Part shown: one piece after another, positions 45,496 through 53,780 of the stretch
How the letters are laid out: every line of letters starts with the position of its first letter
Position numbering within the stretch: position 1 is the first letter of the stretch
NCBI GenBank assembly: GCA_963675435.1
Contig: OY776216.1
Span: 3,782,001-3,846,000, forward strand
DNA: 64,000 nucleotides
Direction of reading: 5' to 3'
DNA from: Saccharicrinis sp963675435
Lineage (GTDB): Bacteria; Bacteroidota; Bacteroidia; Bacteroidales; Marinilabiliaceae
The notes under the pieces: model-generated
What the model was told of the DNA's origin: nothing
The model's database searches: none
The model's input: the letters and a program-made list of their open reading frames with translations, nothing else
Made by a program: the position numbers and the translations under genes

Positions 45496-45526
45496 ACAGC
45501 TTGTTCAAATATTATAAACAAGCTGT
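45496..45526 (+). terminator. Probable terminator of the galactan operon
   Basis: ACAGCTTGTT (45496-45505) pairs perfectly with AACAAGCTGT (45517-45526), followed by AAATTTCTTGTT. The tail is not a clean T run. The remainder of the 45382-45679 gap holds nothing else recognisable. Confidence 0.6.
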
Positions 45527-45679
45527 AAATTTCTTGTTCCTTGTTCCATTCTTCCTCTTTCAAACTGAATTTACTCCCCTCCGTCTCTTCATTCTACCAT
45601 CAAATCCTTATTTTTGTAATAAATCATAGGTTTAAAATTCTGTAACCTATAAATGAGATAATATTTAATTACAAAAACT

Positions 45680-46231
45680 ATGAACAAAAAAGTATATGTA
45701 TTTCTGGCTGAAGGTTTTGAAGAAGTAGAAGCATTAACTCCTGTAGATGTTTTAAGAAGAGCCGACATTAAAGTAACAACAGTTTCAATTAGTAATTCAT
45801 TAACAGTAACCGGATCTCATCAAATTTCGGTTATAGCCGATGCCTTATTTACTGATCTTGATTTTGCTGATGCTGATATGTTGGTATTACCTGGTGGTTT
45901 AACTGGAACCCACAATCTAAATAATCATAAAGAATTGATTGATTTATTAATTGATTTTTCTGCAAAAGGTAAATTAATTGGTGCTATTTGTGCTGCCCCA
46001 CTAATTCTCGGTCAACAAAAATTATTGGAAAACAAGAAAGCCACCTGTTATCCAGGTTTTGAAGAAAATTTAATCAATGCAGAATACACTGCTCAACCTG
46101 TAGAAGTTGCCAATAACATTATTACCGGACGAGGTATTGGTGCTGCTATGAAATTTGCTTTGCAATTAGTTGCCATGTTTAAAGGTGATGACTTTGCCAA
46201 TGAACTAGCACAAAAAATGGTGGTTTCATAA
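45680..46231 (+). CDS. DJ-1/PfpI family protein
   Basis: A 183-residue cytoplasmic protein of the DJ-1/ThiJ/PfpI superfamily, YajL/DJ-1 branch. VYVFLAEGFEEVEALTPVDV places the conserved Glu near residue 15. VLPGGLTGTHNL precedes the nucleophile elbow LIGAICAAPLIL with Cys104. ATCYPGFEENL follows, and IITGRGIGAAMKFALQLV near the end is typical. DJ-1 members are implicated in oxidative-stress protection and reported glyoxalase/deglycase activities, which are debated. It stands between the galactan locus and the accessory region as a single gene. Confidence 0.9.
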   Translation: MNKKVYVFLAEGFEEVEALTPVDVLRRADIKVTTVSISNSLTVTGSHQISVIADALFTDLDFADADMLVLPGGLTGTHNLNNHKELIDLLIDFSAKGKLIGAICAAPLILGQQKLLENKKATCYPGFEENLINAEYTAQPVEVANNIITGRGIGAAMKFALQLVAMFKGDDFANELAQKMVVS

Positions 46232-46264
46232 AATACATAAAACAGCATAAACAAGTAATAACGT

Positions 46265-46333
46265 ACGACTCCTCTGGAGTCGTTGTTATTATCTCCCCTT
46301 ATTGGCTATAAACATGTAATCCCTCTGGGATTA
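46265..46333. repeat. Two palindromes sharing the CCTCTGG core
   Basis: ACGACTCC-TCT-GGAGTCGT (46265-46283) and TAATCCC-TCT-GGGATTA (46317-46333). Stem sequences differ but the apex CCTCTGG is the same, as in a family of short palindromic repeats with co-varying arms. Confidence 0.6.
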
Positions 46334-46370
46334 ATAAAATAATTAGTAAAGAAGATAACACCAGTGGCAT

Positions 46371-46805
46371 CTACCTATACAACCCTTGCTCTTGCGGATT
46401 TTCAATCCATGAAATGTACAACTTGTTAATAGTTGCAACAATAGCTAAAAAGGAAGGTATTTTTCGGTAGGCATAACAAAATGTATGCAGAAGTTCATCT
46501 CTAAATTCAAAAGCTCTGGGAGATTCTTCTTTCCAAAGCTGTTCGGCCTCTCTTTTACTTTTCATTTCTTCGCTCCATAAACTTTATGCATAACAAGGTG
46601 CAATGGAACAGGTATTTATTTTTTCAAAAATACTTTAATCGAGTCCGGCATTCTTGAGTTGCTCTTTGTCTTTGGTACTCCAAACAAATAAGTCATCAGC
46701 TACCTCTATTAAAACTTCAACAGGAATTTCAGGTGTTACGATTTGATCTGAAGGAAGGTTTTTGGCTACTTCTTACATTTGGTCATAAGATTCTATATTT
46801 TCCAT
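46371..46805 (-). pseudogene. Decayed hypothetical gene with three in-frame TAA codons
   Basis: One continuous minus-strand frame of 145 codons from ATG at 46805 to the stop at 46371. It begins MENIESYDQM, then TAA. Next comes EVAKNLPSDQIVTPEIPVEV ... KDKEQLKNAGLD, then TAA. Then SIFEKINTCSIAPCYA, then TAA. Then SLWSEEMKSKREAEQLWKEE to QEQGLYR. The text between the stops reads as ordinary protein, which supports a once-intact gene, possibly also truncated at its C-terminus. I do not recognise a function. A MITE copy lies 18 bases upstream of its start codon. Confidence 0.7.
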
Positions 46806-46823
46806 AAAATTAAAAGTATATAT

Positions 46824-47080
46824 TAACCCGAGTTCGACTAAAATTAAAGAGCTCATATTTTATTAAAATGCTGATATACAAGGCAAATTCTTTTTGCATA
46901 GCGAGCTATGGTAAAAGAATTTAACGAAGTAGATTAGTATTTTAATAGAAAGCCACATATAAACAACGATTTTCTGCTTCATATTTGTTTGACATAGCCC
47001 GCTATGACTTCACAAATATTCATTGAAACTCATTATTTATAAGCGGTCTGAGCCAATAATTTTATATCGAACTCGGGTTA
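46824..47080. mobile_element. MITE-like non-coding element, copy 1 (257 bp)
   Basis: Terminal inverted repeats TAACCCGAGTTCGA (left) and TCGAACTCGGGTTA (right), 14 bp perfect. No reading frame of note inside. Two internal hairpins: 46885-46922, with apex CATAGC-GA-GCTATG inside AAATTCTTTT/AAAAGAATTT, and 46981-47019, with apex CATAGC-CC-GCTATG inside ATATTTGT/ACAAATAT. Copy 2 is at 58074-58331. No exact target duplication could be fixed. No transposase with these ends is in the window. Confidence 0.85.
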
Positions 47081-47095
47081 TTAATTAAAAACCCC

Positions 47096-47434
47096 ATGAC
47101 CATCAAAGAACTGTACTGATTAGCACCTATAGTTAAACTTTATAGCGATGAGGTTATTATTTGTAAAAGATGTTTTGAAAGAAAACTAAACATTGCTAGT
47201 ATCGGAATAAGTCATGCAAATATTATGAATGACAGGAAAATTTTGATAACATACCATTGTGTGATGATGGTACGTTATTTCATTACAATGAAGCACATTA
47301 TCGAAATTAGTATCAAGCCTTTAGCCTGAGGATTTTGGTAAAGGTGTTTCCCAAGGGAGCTACTCGGAATTATGACATAATAGGCCGAAGCAATACCACT
47401 TCGACCTCTATAAAAATATACATTGAAAAATTAA
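47096..47434 (+). pseudogene. Decayed gene remnant, family unknown
   Basis: A plus-strand frame starts MTIKELY at 47096, meets TGA, and continues LAPIVKLYSDEVIICKRCF ... ISHANIMNDR. After an apparent one-base loss near 47235 the sense continues in another frame: FDNIPLCDDGTLFHYNEAHY, RN, TAG, then YQAFSLRILVKVFPKGATRN. Three lesions and coherent protein-like text indicate a dead gene. The CxxC pair (CKRC) suggests a metal site. It occupies the 47081-47434 gap; the true end is uncertain. Confidence 0.45.
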
Positions 47435-48979
47435 TTATTTCACAATAAGTTTTTCAATAATTGATTGTCCAGAAAACTTCACAACATACATACCCGGTTT
47501 TAATCCAGTATTTACTTTATTTATACCATTAAGAAGATCCGCTTTTGAATATACTTTTTTTCCATCAACTGAATAAATATGTAGTTCATACACATCTTCA
47601 TTTCCGCCAGATATTGACACCTCAAATTGACCATTTGTAGATGGATTTGGATAAATAGAAAACTTTAACTCACCAACATTTTCATCCCTAGTAATAGTTG
47701 CTGATTTAAGTCCTACATAATTAAATTTAAACAACTGACAAGAAGTACCATAATAGTCCCATAATTGTAAAGTTTTAGATCCATCCATTACACAATTGGG
47801 TACATCCCAACTTTTAGAAGCATCTAATTTAGAAGTCACTTTATAATACCCATTTCCAACATCAGTAACCTTCCATGCCTGTGCATCATTTGCATAATTA
47901 TCCCAAAGTCTTATTGAAGTACCATTAGTCGCGTTTCCACTATCAAGATCGATACAACGGTTTGAACCACTTGCTTTAGAAATAAAACGCCAGTATCCGT
48001 CACCTGTTGAAACAGCCACCCATCGCTGAGCTGTATTGTTCAACTTGTCCCATGGTTGCAATACAGCTCCATTTGCATCTTCACCGTACCTTAAATCTAG
48101 TACTTTATTTGAGTTAGTTGCAAACTCAATTTCATAAACACTATTATTAATCAATTCATCACCGCCACTGCTTCCACCACCACTATTTAAAGAAAAATTT
48201 TTACAGAAGTTCCAAATTTCTTGACTTGTACTTACTGAATTCGAAGAATCCATTGACCACCAATGACCTTTTCCTTCAAGAGTTATCAATACAATTTCAG
48301 AATTTTGATCTCCTCCTCCCCAATATGTTTTATAGGCAGTAGATCCGGTTTTCCAAGAAGGATATGGGTCAGTAACCTGTCCTGGAGTTGAACAACCATT
48401 TCTAGTTATCCAAGCATTCAAACAACTTTGCACTCCACTATATGGAACTACATTGTCTGATGTTCCATGAACATGAATAATCGGAATTGGACGAGAACTG
48501 TTAGTATTTGGACCTCCCATAAGATACCCACTCACAGGTCCAAAGGCTGCAATCTTATCCGCAATTTTAGTTGCCGCATAATAGGTCATCATACCTCCCA
48601 TTGAAAATCCAGAAAGATATACCCGATTACGGTCAATACCATAACGACTAGACATTCTTTCAATTATGGCTAAAATAAAATCAATATCAGTTGTACCATT
48701 GATATCCCATGATTTATTAATAGCATTAGGATAAACAACAACAAACTTTTCGGCATCTGCAATGGGTTTCCATTGCGCTTGCGCCTGCTGATATGCTGCA
48801 TCCTGATTTAATCCATGCATATTAATTAGCAAGGGGCGGTTCTGTGGAATATTTGCAGGAGCATAAACAATCATGCTTCTGGTCTTAGAGCCTACCTGAA
48901 GATACTCTAATGCCATCAAATTACTTGAAAGCAACAACATACATACTAACGTACACATCAATTTTTGTAGATGTTTCAT
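47435..48979 (-). CDS. Secreted CE1-like esterase with ricin-type lectin and T9SS sorting domain
   Basis: A 514-residue secreted enzyme. Start at the ATG at 48979, which gives a clean signal peptide (KLMCTLVCMLLLSSNLMA). Residues about 25-270 are a PHB-depolymerase/feruloyl-acetyl xylan esterase-like alpha/beta hydrolase: nucleophile Ser in SGFSMGGMMTYY near 126, IIHVHGTSDNVVPYSGVQ carrying the acid Asp, and GKGHWWSMD carrying the His. A Gly/Ser linker leads to a ricin B-type beta-trefoil (about 285-425; QPWDKLNNTAQRW and RLWDNYANDAQAW repeats). The C-terminal domain (FSIYPNPSTNGQFEVSISGG, KPGMYVVKFSGQ, EKLIVK) is a type A T9SS sorting signal. Substrate probably an acylated plant or algal polysaccharide. 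Confidence 0.85.
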   Translation of the reverse strand: MKHLQKLMCTLVCMLLLSSNLMALEYLQVGSKTRSMIVYAPANIPQNRPLLINMHGLNQDAAYQQAQAQWKPIADAEKFVVVYPNAINKSWDINGTTDIDFILAIIERMSSRYGIDRNRVYLSGFSMGGMMTYYAATKIADKIAAFGPVSGYLMGGPNTNSSRPIPIIHVHGTSDNVVPYSGVQSCLNAWITRNGCSTPGQVTDPYPSWKTGSTAYKTYWGGGDQNSEIVLITLEGKGHWWSMDSSNSVSTSQEIWNFCKNFSLNSGGGSSGGDELINNSVYEIEFATNSNKVLDLRYGEDANGAVLQPWDKLNNTAQRWVAVSTGDGYWRFISKASGSNRCIDLDSGNATNGTSIRLWDNYANDAQAWKVTDVGNGYYKVTSKLDASKSWDVPNCVMDGSKTLQLWDYYGTSCQLFKFNYVGLKSATITRDENVGELKFSIYPNPSTNGQFEVSISGGNEDVYELHIYSVDGKKVYSKADLLNGINKVNTGLKPGMYVVKFSGQSIIEKLIVK

Positions 48980-49012
48980 TTTACTAATTTTAAGATTCAA
49001 CATAAAACACAA

Positions 49013-49425
49013 TACTTATTTTTAAGTATTGTGTAAATTATTTGCAAACTCGTATAGAGCCGATAAACACCAAGCCTTAAATTCATACTATTTGGAAAAA
49101 CTCCTCAAGTAACAACCAACATTAGCTGATTATATAACAATTAAATCGACACATCCTTTCTTACCACTACAAACACTACAATTAAAATTAAACTCTTTGA
49201 GAAACAAATTGTTATAATTTTAGATATTATTATAACAATTATAGATACATTAAATATTCGCAAGAAATCTGATGACAAATTCAATTGAAAAGCGAAGTTA
49301 TTTTTATGTCAATCTTTCACACCAATAGTCCGTTAAAGTATAGTGTAAAATACTGAATGTCAGCAAAATAAGTCAATAACTTACTTGTTTAAACCCTTGA
49401 TAATAAGTATCTTAATGGAGAATTC
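49013..49425. other. Gene-free spacer upstream of the esterase, with an 11-bp inverted repeat
   Basis: AATTGTTATAA (49207-49217) and TTATAACAATT (49230-49240) form an exact inverted repeat spaced by 12 bases, the geometry of an operator or weak hairpin. It lies about 230 bases upstream of the esterase start. The same right-hand word occurs at 33879-33889 just before the first GH53. Nothing else recognised. Confidence 0.4.
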
Positions 49426-49499
49426 TGACAACTTCATTAAGGGTGACTATCAAGGGAAATAATATTTATAAAACACACATAGAGAGCGTGTTATCAAAA

Positions 49500-49616
49500 A
49501 TGTCAAATATCAATAGTTGGAGAAAAGAGTTTGTAACAGAGACTCTTATCCTATTTTTATGCATAAAAGGTCGTATCAACTTTTTACAGTTGGGTCGCTT
49601 TGGTAAGCATATGGAG
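49500..49616 (+). pseudogene. IS4-family transposase, 5' fragment
   Basis: Codes for the first 39 residues, beginning MSNINSWRKEFVTETLILFL and ending GRFGKHME, where the IS21 element is inserted. An in-frame GTG at 49443 could extend it by 19 residues. The frame runs on only briefly into the inserted DNA (CKY, stop). Joined across the insertion to the 3' fragment it reads GKHME-QRYRQQFEKPFDF without any shift, so the only lesion is the insertion. Confidence 0.85.
49610..49616 (+). repeat. Target-site duplication of the IS21 element, left copy
   Basis: TATGGAG directly before the element's terminal TG; repeated at 52151-52157. Confidence 0.85.
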
Positions 49617-49707
49617 TGTAAATATTAACTAGGAAGTAGACCACCTATTAATTGAAAAGTATACCACTTATTAACAACGAAATTATTTATGGTTTCGTTA
49701 CAAACGA

Positions 49708-51243
49708 ATGATAAGTATGTATACAAAACAAGAAATAATAATAAAAAGCTATCGAGAAGGGAAAAGTCAACGTTCTATATCTCGCACCTTACAGATAAGC
49801 AGAAAAACCGTAAAGAAGTACATAACAGAGTATGAAAAAAAGCTTTCAGAATCAGAGGATAAAGAAACAGTAAGTGCCAATTATCTATCGACAGTACCAA
49901 AATATAAAAGCCGCTCTCTACACAGGAGAAAACTAACCCAAGAAGTACAAGACGAAATAGATAAACTACTTGAAGTCAACCGGGAGAAAAAGCTTCAAGG
50001 TTTACGAAAGCAGGTACTTAAAAAGGCAGATATATTTCAGCAATTGCAATTACAGGGTTTTGAGATTGGCTATACAACTGTTTGCAACTATATCCGCTCA
50101 AAAGAAAAATCATCTTCTCCCAAAGAAGCTTTTATTCGACAAGTATATAGTCCGGGCAGTATTTGTGAATTTGATTGGGGCGAAATAAAACTTCGTATCA
50201 ACGGCAAACAAGAGCGCTTCCAATTAGCAGTTTTCACCAGTGCTTACAGCAACTATCGTCATGCCGTGCTATATTATCGTCAAGATACACTTGCGTTTAT
50301 GGAAGCCCACGTATCTTTTTTCAATAAAACAAACGGCGTTTATGAGCAAATGGTTTATGACAACATGCGGGTTGCCGTGGCAAAATTTATTGGTCCTCAC
50401 GAAAAAGAACCAACACGGGCTTTGCTTCAATTACGAGGTCATTACCAGTTTACTCATCGTTTTTGTAATGCTTACCGAGGCAACGAAAAAGGGCATGTGG
50501 AAAGAAGTGTTGAATACATCCGACGGAAAGCTTTTGGTGTAAAGGATGATTTCAACAGGCTTTCAGAAGCCGCAGAATATTTAAACACCATTCTGGAACG
50601 ATTAAATAATACCAAACAAAAACAAAGTGGCAAAACAGCTTTAGAACTGTTTGAAGATGAGAAAGCGGTATTAGGGAAATTACCGGCTGTACCGCTTGTC
50701 TGTTCAGACCAAATACAATTGCGCGCCGACAAATATGCAACAATCAGTCATAAAACCAATAGGTATTCGGTACCGGACCATCTGGTAGGTCAATTTCTAG
50801 ATGTTCATTTATTGAGTCACGAAATACATGTTTATCATGAAAATAAAAAGATAGCCATACACACCAGAAATTACGGCAAGCACCAATGGATAATCTCTAT
50901 AGAGCATTATTTGAACACTTTCAAGCAAAAGCCGGGAGCTTTGCCGGGTAGTTTGGCATTAGCAAGCAACGTATATTTAAAACAGCTCTTTTTAGACCAT
51001 TTTCAAGAAGAACCACGAAACTTTATTGACCTGTTAGATTATTGTCGTAAGTACCGCATAAGCGGCGAAAAACTGGAGAAATCGGTATTTCGATTACTGA
51101 GTACCGGTTCCGGTGGTATTACTGTAGAAAAACTAAAAGCTGTATTGGGCAATAATGAATCATTTATTACACCCGAACAAAACTGTTCCATTGCTCAATT
51201 AGCAAAAAATCAATTGTCGGAAATAAGTGCATTAATGAATTAA
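49708..51243 (+). CDS. istA: IS21-family transposase IstA
   Basis: A 511-residue DDE transposase. N-terminal helix-turn-helix: SYREGKSQRSISRTLQISRK followed by TVKKYI (residues about 10-40). The RNase H-like core carries Asp in CEFDWGEIKLRIN (near 155), Asp in MVYDNMRVAVAKF (near 218) and Glu in GNEKGHVERSVEYIRRKAFG (near 265). The C-terminal beta domain (ADKYATISHKTNRYSVPDHL) is typical of IstA. The gene is intact. It lies 8 bases upstream of istB, the usual pairing; IstB is the AAA+ helper that selects the target. Confidence 0.95.
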   Translation: MISMYTKQEIIIKSYREGKSQRSISRTLQISRKTVKKYITEYEKKLSESEDKETVSANYLSTVPKYKSRSLHRRKLTQEVQDEIDKLLEVNREKKLQGLRKQVLKKADIFQQLQLQGFEIGYTTVCNYIRSKEKSSSPKEAFIRQVYSPGSICEFDWGEIKLRINGKQERFQLAVFTSAYSNYRHAVLYYRQDTLAFMEAHVSFFNKTNGVYEQMVYDNMRVAVAKFIGPHEKEPTRALLQLRGHYQFTHRFCNAYRGNEKGHVERSVEYIRRKAFGVKDDFNRLSEAAEYLNTILERLNNTKQKQSGKTALELFEDEKAVLGKLPAVPLVCSDQIQLRADKYATISHKTNRYSVPDHLVGQFLDVHLLSHEIHVYHENKKIAIHTRNYGKHQWIISIEHYLNTFKQKPGALPGSLALASNVYLKQLFLDHFQEEPRNFIDLLDYCRKYRISGEKLEKSVFRLLSTGSGGITVEKLKAVLGNNESFITPEQNCSIAQLAKNQLSEISALMN

Positions 51244-51251
51244 AAAATAAG

Positions 51252-52007
51252 ATGATGAATACCATAAATGAAGATATAATCAAATACAGTAAAGAGTTAC
51301 GGCTACCTGTTTTCAGAAGAGATTTTAAAGAGTTAGCCGGAGAAGCAGCAAGCGGACAACTGGATTATGAAGAGTACTTGTTAAAGCTGATGGAGCGAGA
51401 GTATGAATTGCGTATAGAAAATCGAAAAAAGACGCAAATACGTCTAGCTGGCTTTCCATCCAAGATGTACCTGAATCAACTGGAACGAGAACAGTTGCCC
51501 GATGATGCTCGCGCAAAACTCCCGGTATTAGAACGACTTGATTTTATAAACTCTGCTCAAAATATCATACTGGCCGGTAATCCTGGCACCGGGAAAACTC
51601 ACATCGCTATTGGTTTGGGCTTAAAAGCATGCCTTCAGGGATACCGTGTCCTCTTCACCTCTGTTCATCGGATGTTGACCCAATTAAGAGAATCTCAATC
51701 AGAAAGGACTTTGCGTCAATTAGAGCTCCGTTTTGAAAAGTATGATTTAGTAATCTGTGATGAATTTGGCTATGTATCATTTGATAAAACCGGAGCCGAA
51801 TTACTATTCAATCATTTATCACTAAGAGCAGGTAGAAAGTCTACCATAATAACAACAAACTTGGGCTTTGACCGCTGGGAAGAAATCTTTGGAGATGCCG
51901 TTTTAACAGCTGCACTAGTCGATAGATTAACTCACAAAGCCCATTTGGTAAACATGAACGGCGAATCATATCGATTAAAAGAAACAAAAAAAATCTTAGC
52001 TAAGTAA
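51252..52007 (+). CDS. istB: IS21-family helper ATPase IstB
   Basis: A 251-residue AAA+ protein (DnaC/IstB family) that assembles on DNA and recruits IstA to the target. Walker A is ILAGNPGTGKTHIAIGLG near residue 118; Walker B is LVICDEFGYVSFD near 170. LLFNHLSLRAGRKSTIITTN carries sensor 1, and ALVDRLTHKAHLVNMNGESY is the family C-terminus. It is intact and of normal length. The preceding IstA stop is 8 bases away, suggesting coupled translation. Confidence 0.95.
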   Translation: MMNTINEDIIKYSKELRLPVFRRDFKELAGEAASGQLDYEEYLLKLMEREYELRIENRKKTQIRLAGFPSKMYLNQLEREQLPDDARAKLPVLERLDFINSAQNIILAGNPGTGKTHIAIGLGLKACLQGYRVLFTSVHRMLTQLRESQSERTLRQLELRFEKYDLVICDEFGYVSFDKTGAELLFNHLSLRAGRKSTIITTNLGFDRWEEIFGDAVLTAALVDRLTHKAHLVNMNGESYRLKETKKILAK

Positions 52008-52040
52008 AAATGAAACTTATAAAAAATCGTTCCCCGGTTC

Positions 52041-52072
52041 CTCTCCTGATTGGGGTACCCCAATCAGGAGAG
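52041..52072. repeat. Perfect 32-bp palindrome downstream of istB
   Basis: CTCTCCTGATTGGGGT (52041-52056) is followed directly by its exact reverse complement (52057-52072). With no loop it would extrude as a cruciform or fold as an RNA hairpin. No T tract follows. Probably the stop signal or end structure of the IS21 operon. Confidence 0.85.
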
Positions 52073-52150
52073 AAATACCTTTGTCTTTTAAATCAAATGG
52101 TATACTTTTGAACTGAAATACTGGTATACTTTTCAATTGAAAAAAACACA

Positions 52151-52157
52151 TATGGAG
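52151..52157 (+). repeat. Target-site duplication of the IS21 element, right copy
   Basis: TATGGAG directly after the element's terminal CA; repeats 49610-49616. Confidence 0.85.
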
Positions 52158-53198
52158 CAAAGATACCGACAACAATTTGAAAAACCATTTGACTTTCTAA
52201 CTTTCAACAAAGAATTAACACTTTCTCAGGGAAGCGGCCGGTATGTAATTGCTTTTGATCCTTCCTACATTAGTAAATCAGGTAAACATACACCTGGTGC
52301 TGACTATTTTTGGTCTGGTTGTGCCAACCGTGCTAAATGGGGGCTTGAAATTGGAGGCTTGGCCGCAATCGATATTGACAACCATACAGCCTTTCATTTA
52401 GAGGCGGTCCAGACAATAGCAGGTAAGGATCAGTCGCTTTCGGACTGGTATGCTGATATTATTACTGAGCGCAAAACACAGCTGCTAGAGCTATCTTCAT
52501 ATTTAGTGGCCGATGGATGGTTTGCAAAACGTACGTTTGTTGACCAGGTAATTAATGCCGATATGCACTTAATTAGCAGGCTAAGGGATGATGCCAATTT
52601 GAGGTACCTATATCAAGATGAGCCAACAGGCAAGCCTGGAAGACCAAAAAAATATGATGGGAAAGTTGATAACAAAAATATCGACTTGAGACACTTTAAG
52701 CTTGTGTCAAAAGGTGATCAGGCTGTAATCCACAGCGCTATTGTCTATTCCATATCCCTGAAGCGAAACATAAAGGTTGTGCATGCTCTTTATTATAACC
52801 GGAAGGGTAAGCAGGTTTACAAACTGTATTTCTCAACAGATATCAACATGGATGCTTCTGATATCCTGAAATTTTATCAAAGCCGTTTCCAAATTGAATT
52901 TCTTTACCGTGATGGCAAACAGCATACAGGCCTAAATGATTGTCAGGCCAGAAGCAAAAACAAATTGGATTTTCACTTTAACGCTTCGCTGACATCCATT
53001 AATCTCGCCAAGGTTATCCATTGGTTGAGCATACCCAAAGAACAACGAAAATCATTTTCGATGACAGATATCAAAACAATAAATAACAATGCCTTACAGT
53101 TGAATTTATTTTTTGACAAGTTCGGTATTAACCCAAACTTGCCTAAAAATAAACACAAGGCAAGGGAACTATTATATTATGGCACCATTGCTGCTTAA
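52158..53198 (+). pseudogene. IS4-family transposase, 3' fragment (catalytic part)
   Basis: Encodes 346 residues from QRYRQQFEKPFDFLTF to YYGTIAA. First catalytic Asp in VIAFDPSYISKSGKH, second in YLVADGWFAKRTF. The signature Y-x2-R-x3-E-x6-K of IS4 transposases is seen in YQSRFQIEFLYRDGK. The frame is open upstream to an ATG at 52152, inside the duplicated target (MEQRY), so a truncated protein could be made but would lack the first 39 residues. With the 5' fragment it forms a 385-residue transposase. Not expected to be active unless the IS21 element excises precisely. Confidence 0.88.
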
Positions 53199-53489
53199 AA
53201 GTTTAACGAAGTATTGTCACACCATATGTTTGATTAACCGATATAGCTATTACTCATAACTCATACCCCAAACAAAGTACCGAAACAACCTGTCTTCAAA
53301 CCTATAAATAAGTTTACTTACTGTTTAACCCGACAAAATGAACAAATTTATACTTTTCTATGAGCTGTATATATCACAGAAAAGTACCCGTGTTAAAACC
53401 TACAATCTTAAATATTTATTATTTTTGGACTTCAATTTACACAATGTCATTCACAGCTTTCTTATATTCTATCCTTTTAAGCATCTATG

Positions 53490-53635
53490 CCTGGCTTATA
53501 AAGAATCATCCAAAAATTAAATGAAATAATACTAACCTTATAAAGAAAAATGGCGTTTTATAAGAATTAAATCAAAAATTATAAAAGGGAAATCACATTT
53601 TATAAACAATATAGGCTGTCTTATAAGTATAATTT
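53490..53635. repeat. Degenerate 21-bp tandem array centred on TTATAA
   Basis: TTATAA starts at 53496, 53538, 53558, 53579, 53600 and 53621. The steps are 42, 20, 21, 21 and 21, with TTAAAT in the missing slot at 53517. Flanks within units are only loosely similar (for example CAAAAA-TTATAA and CACATT-TTATAA). Two helical turns per unit place all palindromes on one face of the DNA. Confidence 0.65.
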
Positions 53636-53740
53636 CAAATATTTCACATTTTACAACTCAATCTTTAAATAGAATTTCACTTCTACACAAAATATTTTAC
53701 AGATAACGGAAAATATTTTTCTATTTGTCGACTAAAAAAC

Positions 53741-53748
53741 TACTTTTG
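53741..53748 (+). promoter_or_regulatory. -7 box for the M1 peptidase gene
   Basis: TACTTTTG, 32 bases before the ATG. The -33 position 18 bases upstream (TTCT) does not match TTTG. Confidence 0.55.
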
Positions 53749-53780
53749 GATCATTTTTATCATAATTAACCAAAAATACC

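Larger units (their letters stand above)
49617..52150 (+). mobile_element. IS21-family insertion sequence (2534 bp)
   Basis: Begins TGT and ends ACA, carries istA and istB, and is flanked by the 7-bp repeat TATGGAG. Near both ends are multiple transposase-site-like repeats. On the left, AATTGAAAAGTATACCA and a degenerate copy before it. On the right, in inverse orientation, two copies of TTGAAAAGTATACCA / TTCAAAAGTATACCA. Both genes are intact, so the element may still be active. Confidence 0.92.
49426..53219 (+). mobile_element. IS4-family insertion sequence, interrupted by an IS21-family element
   Basis: Imperfect terminal inverted repeats: TGACAACTTCATTAA at 49426-49440 and, read inward from the right, TGACAATACTTCGTTAA at 53219-53203. 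They enclose a transposase gene split in two. Removing the IS21 insertion and one 7-bp duplication leaves about 1.25 kb, a normal IS4 size. Ends are tentative because no flanking target duplication was found. Confidence 0.65.
53220..53780. other. Gene-free spacer between the IS and the M1 peptidase
   Basis: Contains the 21-bp periodic array (separate entry) and the M1 promoter box. A 60-codon frame at 53338-53520 is AT-rich, lacks protein character and overlaps the array, so it is not called. No other structure seen. Confidence 0.6.

Noticed and set aside
45429..45629. 66-codon frame after the second GH53
   Set aside because: Hydrophobic AT-driven composition, and it overlaps the hairpin at 45496-45526.
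53203..53219. Shared word TTTAACGAAGTA in the IS4 right end and the MITE interior as evidence that IS4 mobilises the MITE
   Set aside because: In the MITE the word is internal, and the terminal repeats of the two elements do not match, so it is treated as chance.
53338..53520. 60-codon plus-strand frame after the IS
   Set aside because: AT-rich low-information sequence that runs into the 21-bp array; no start signal or family feature.
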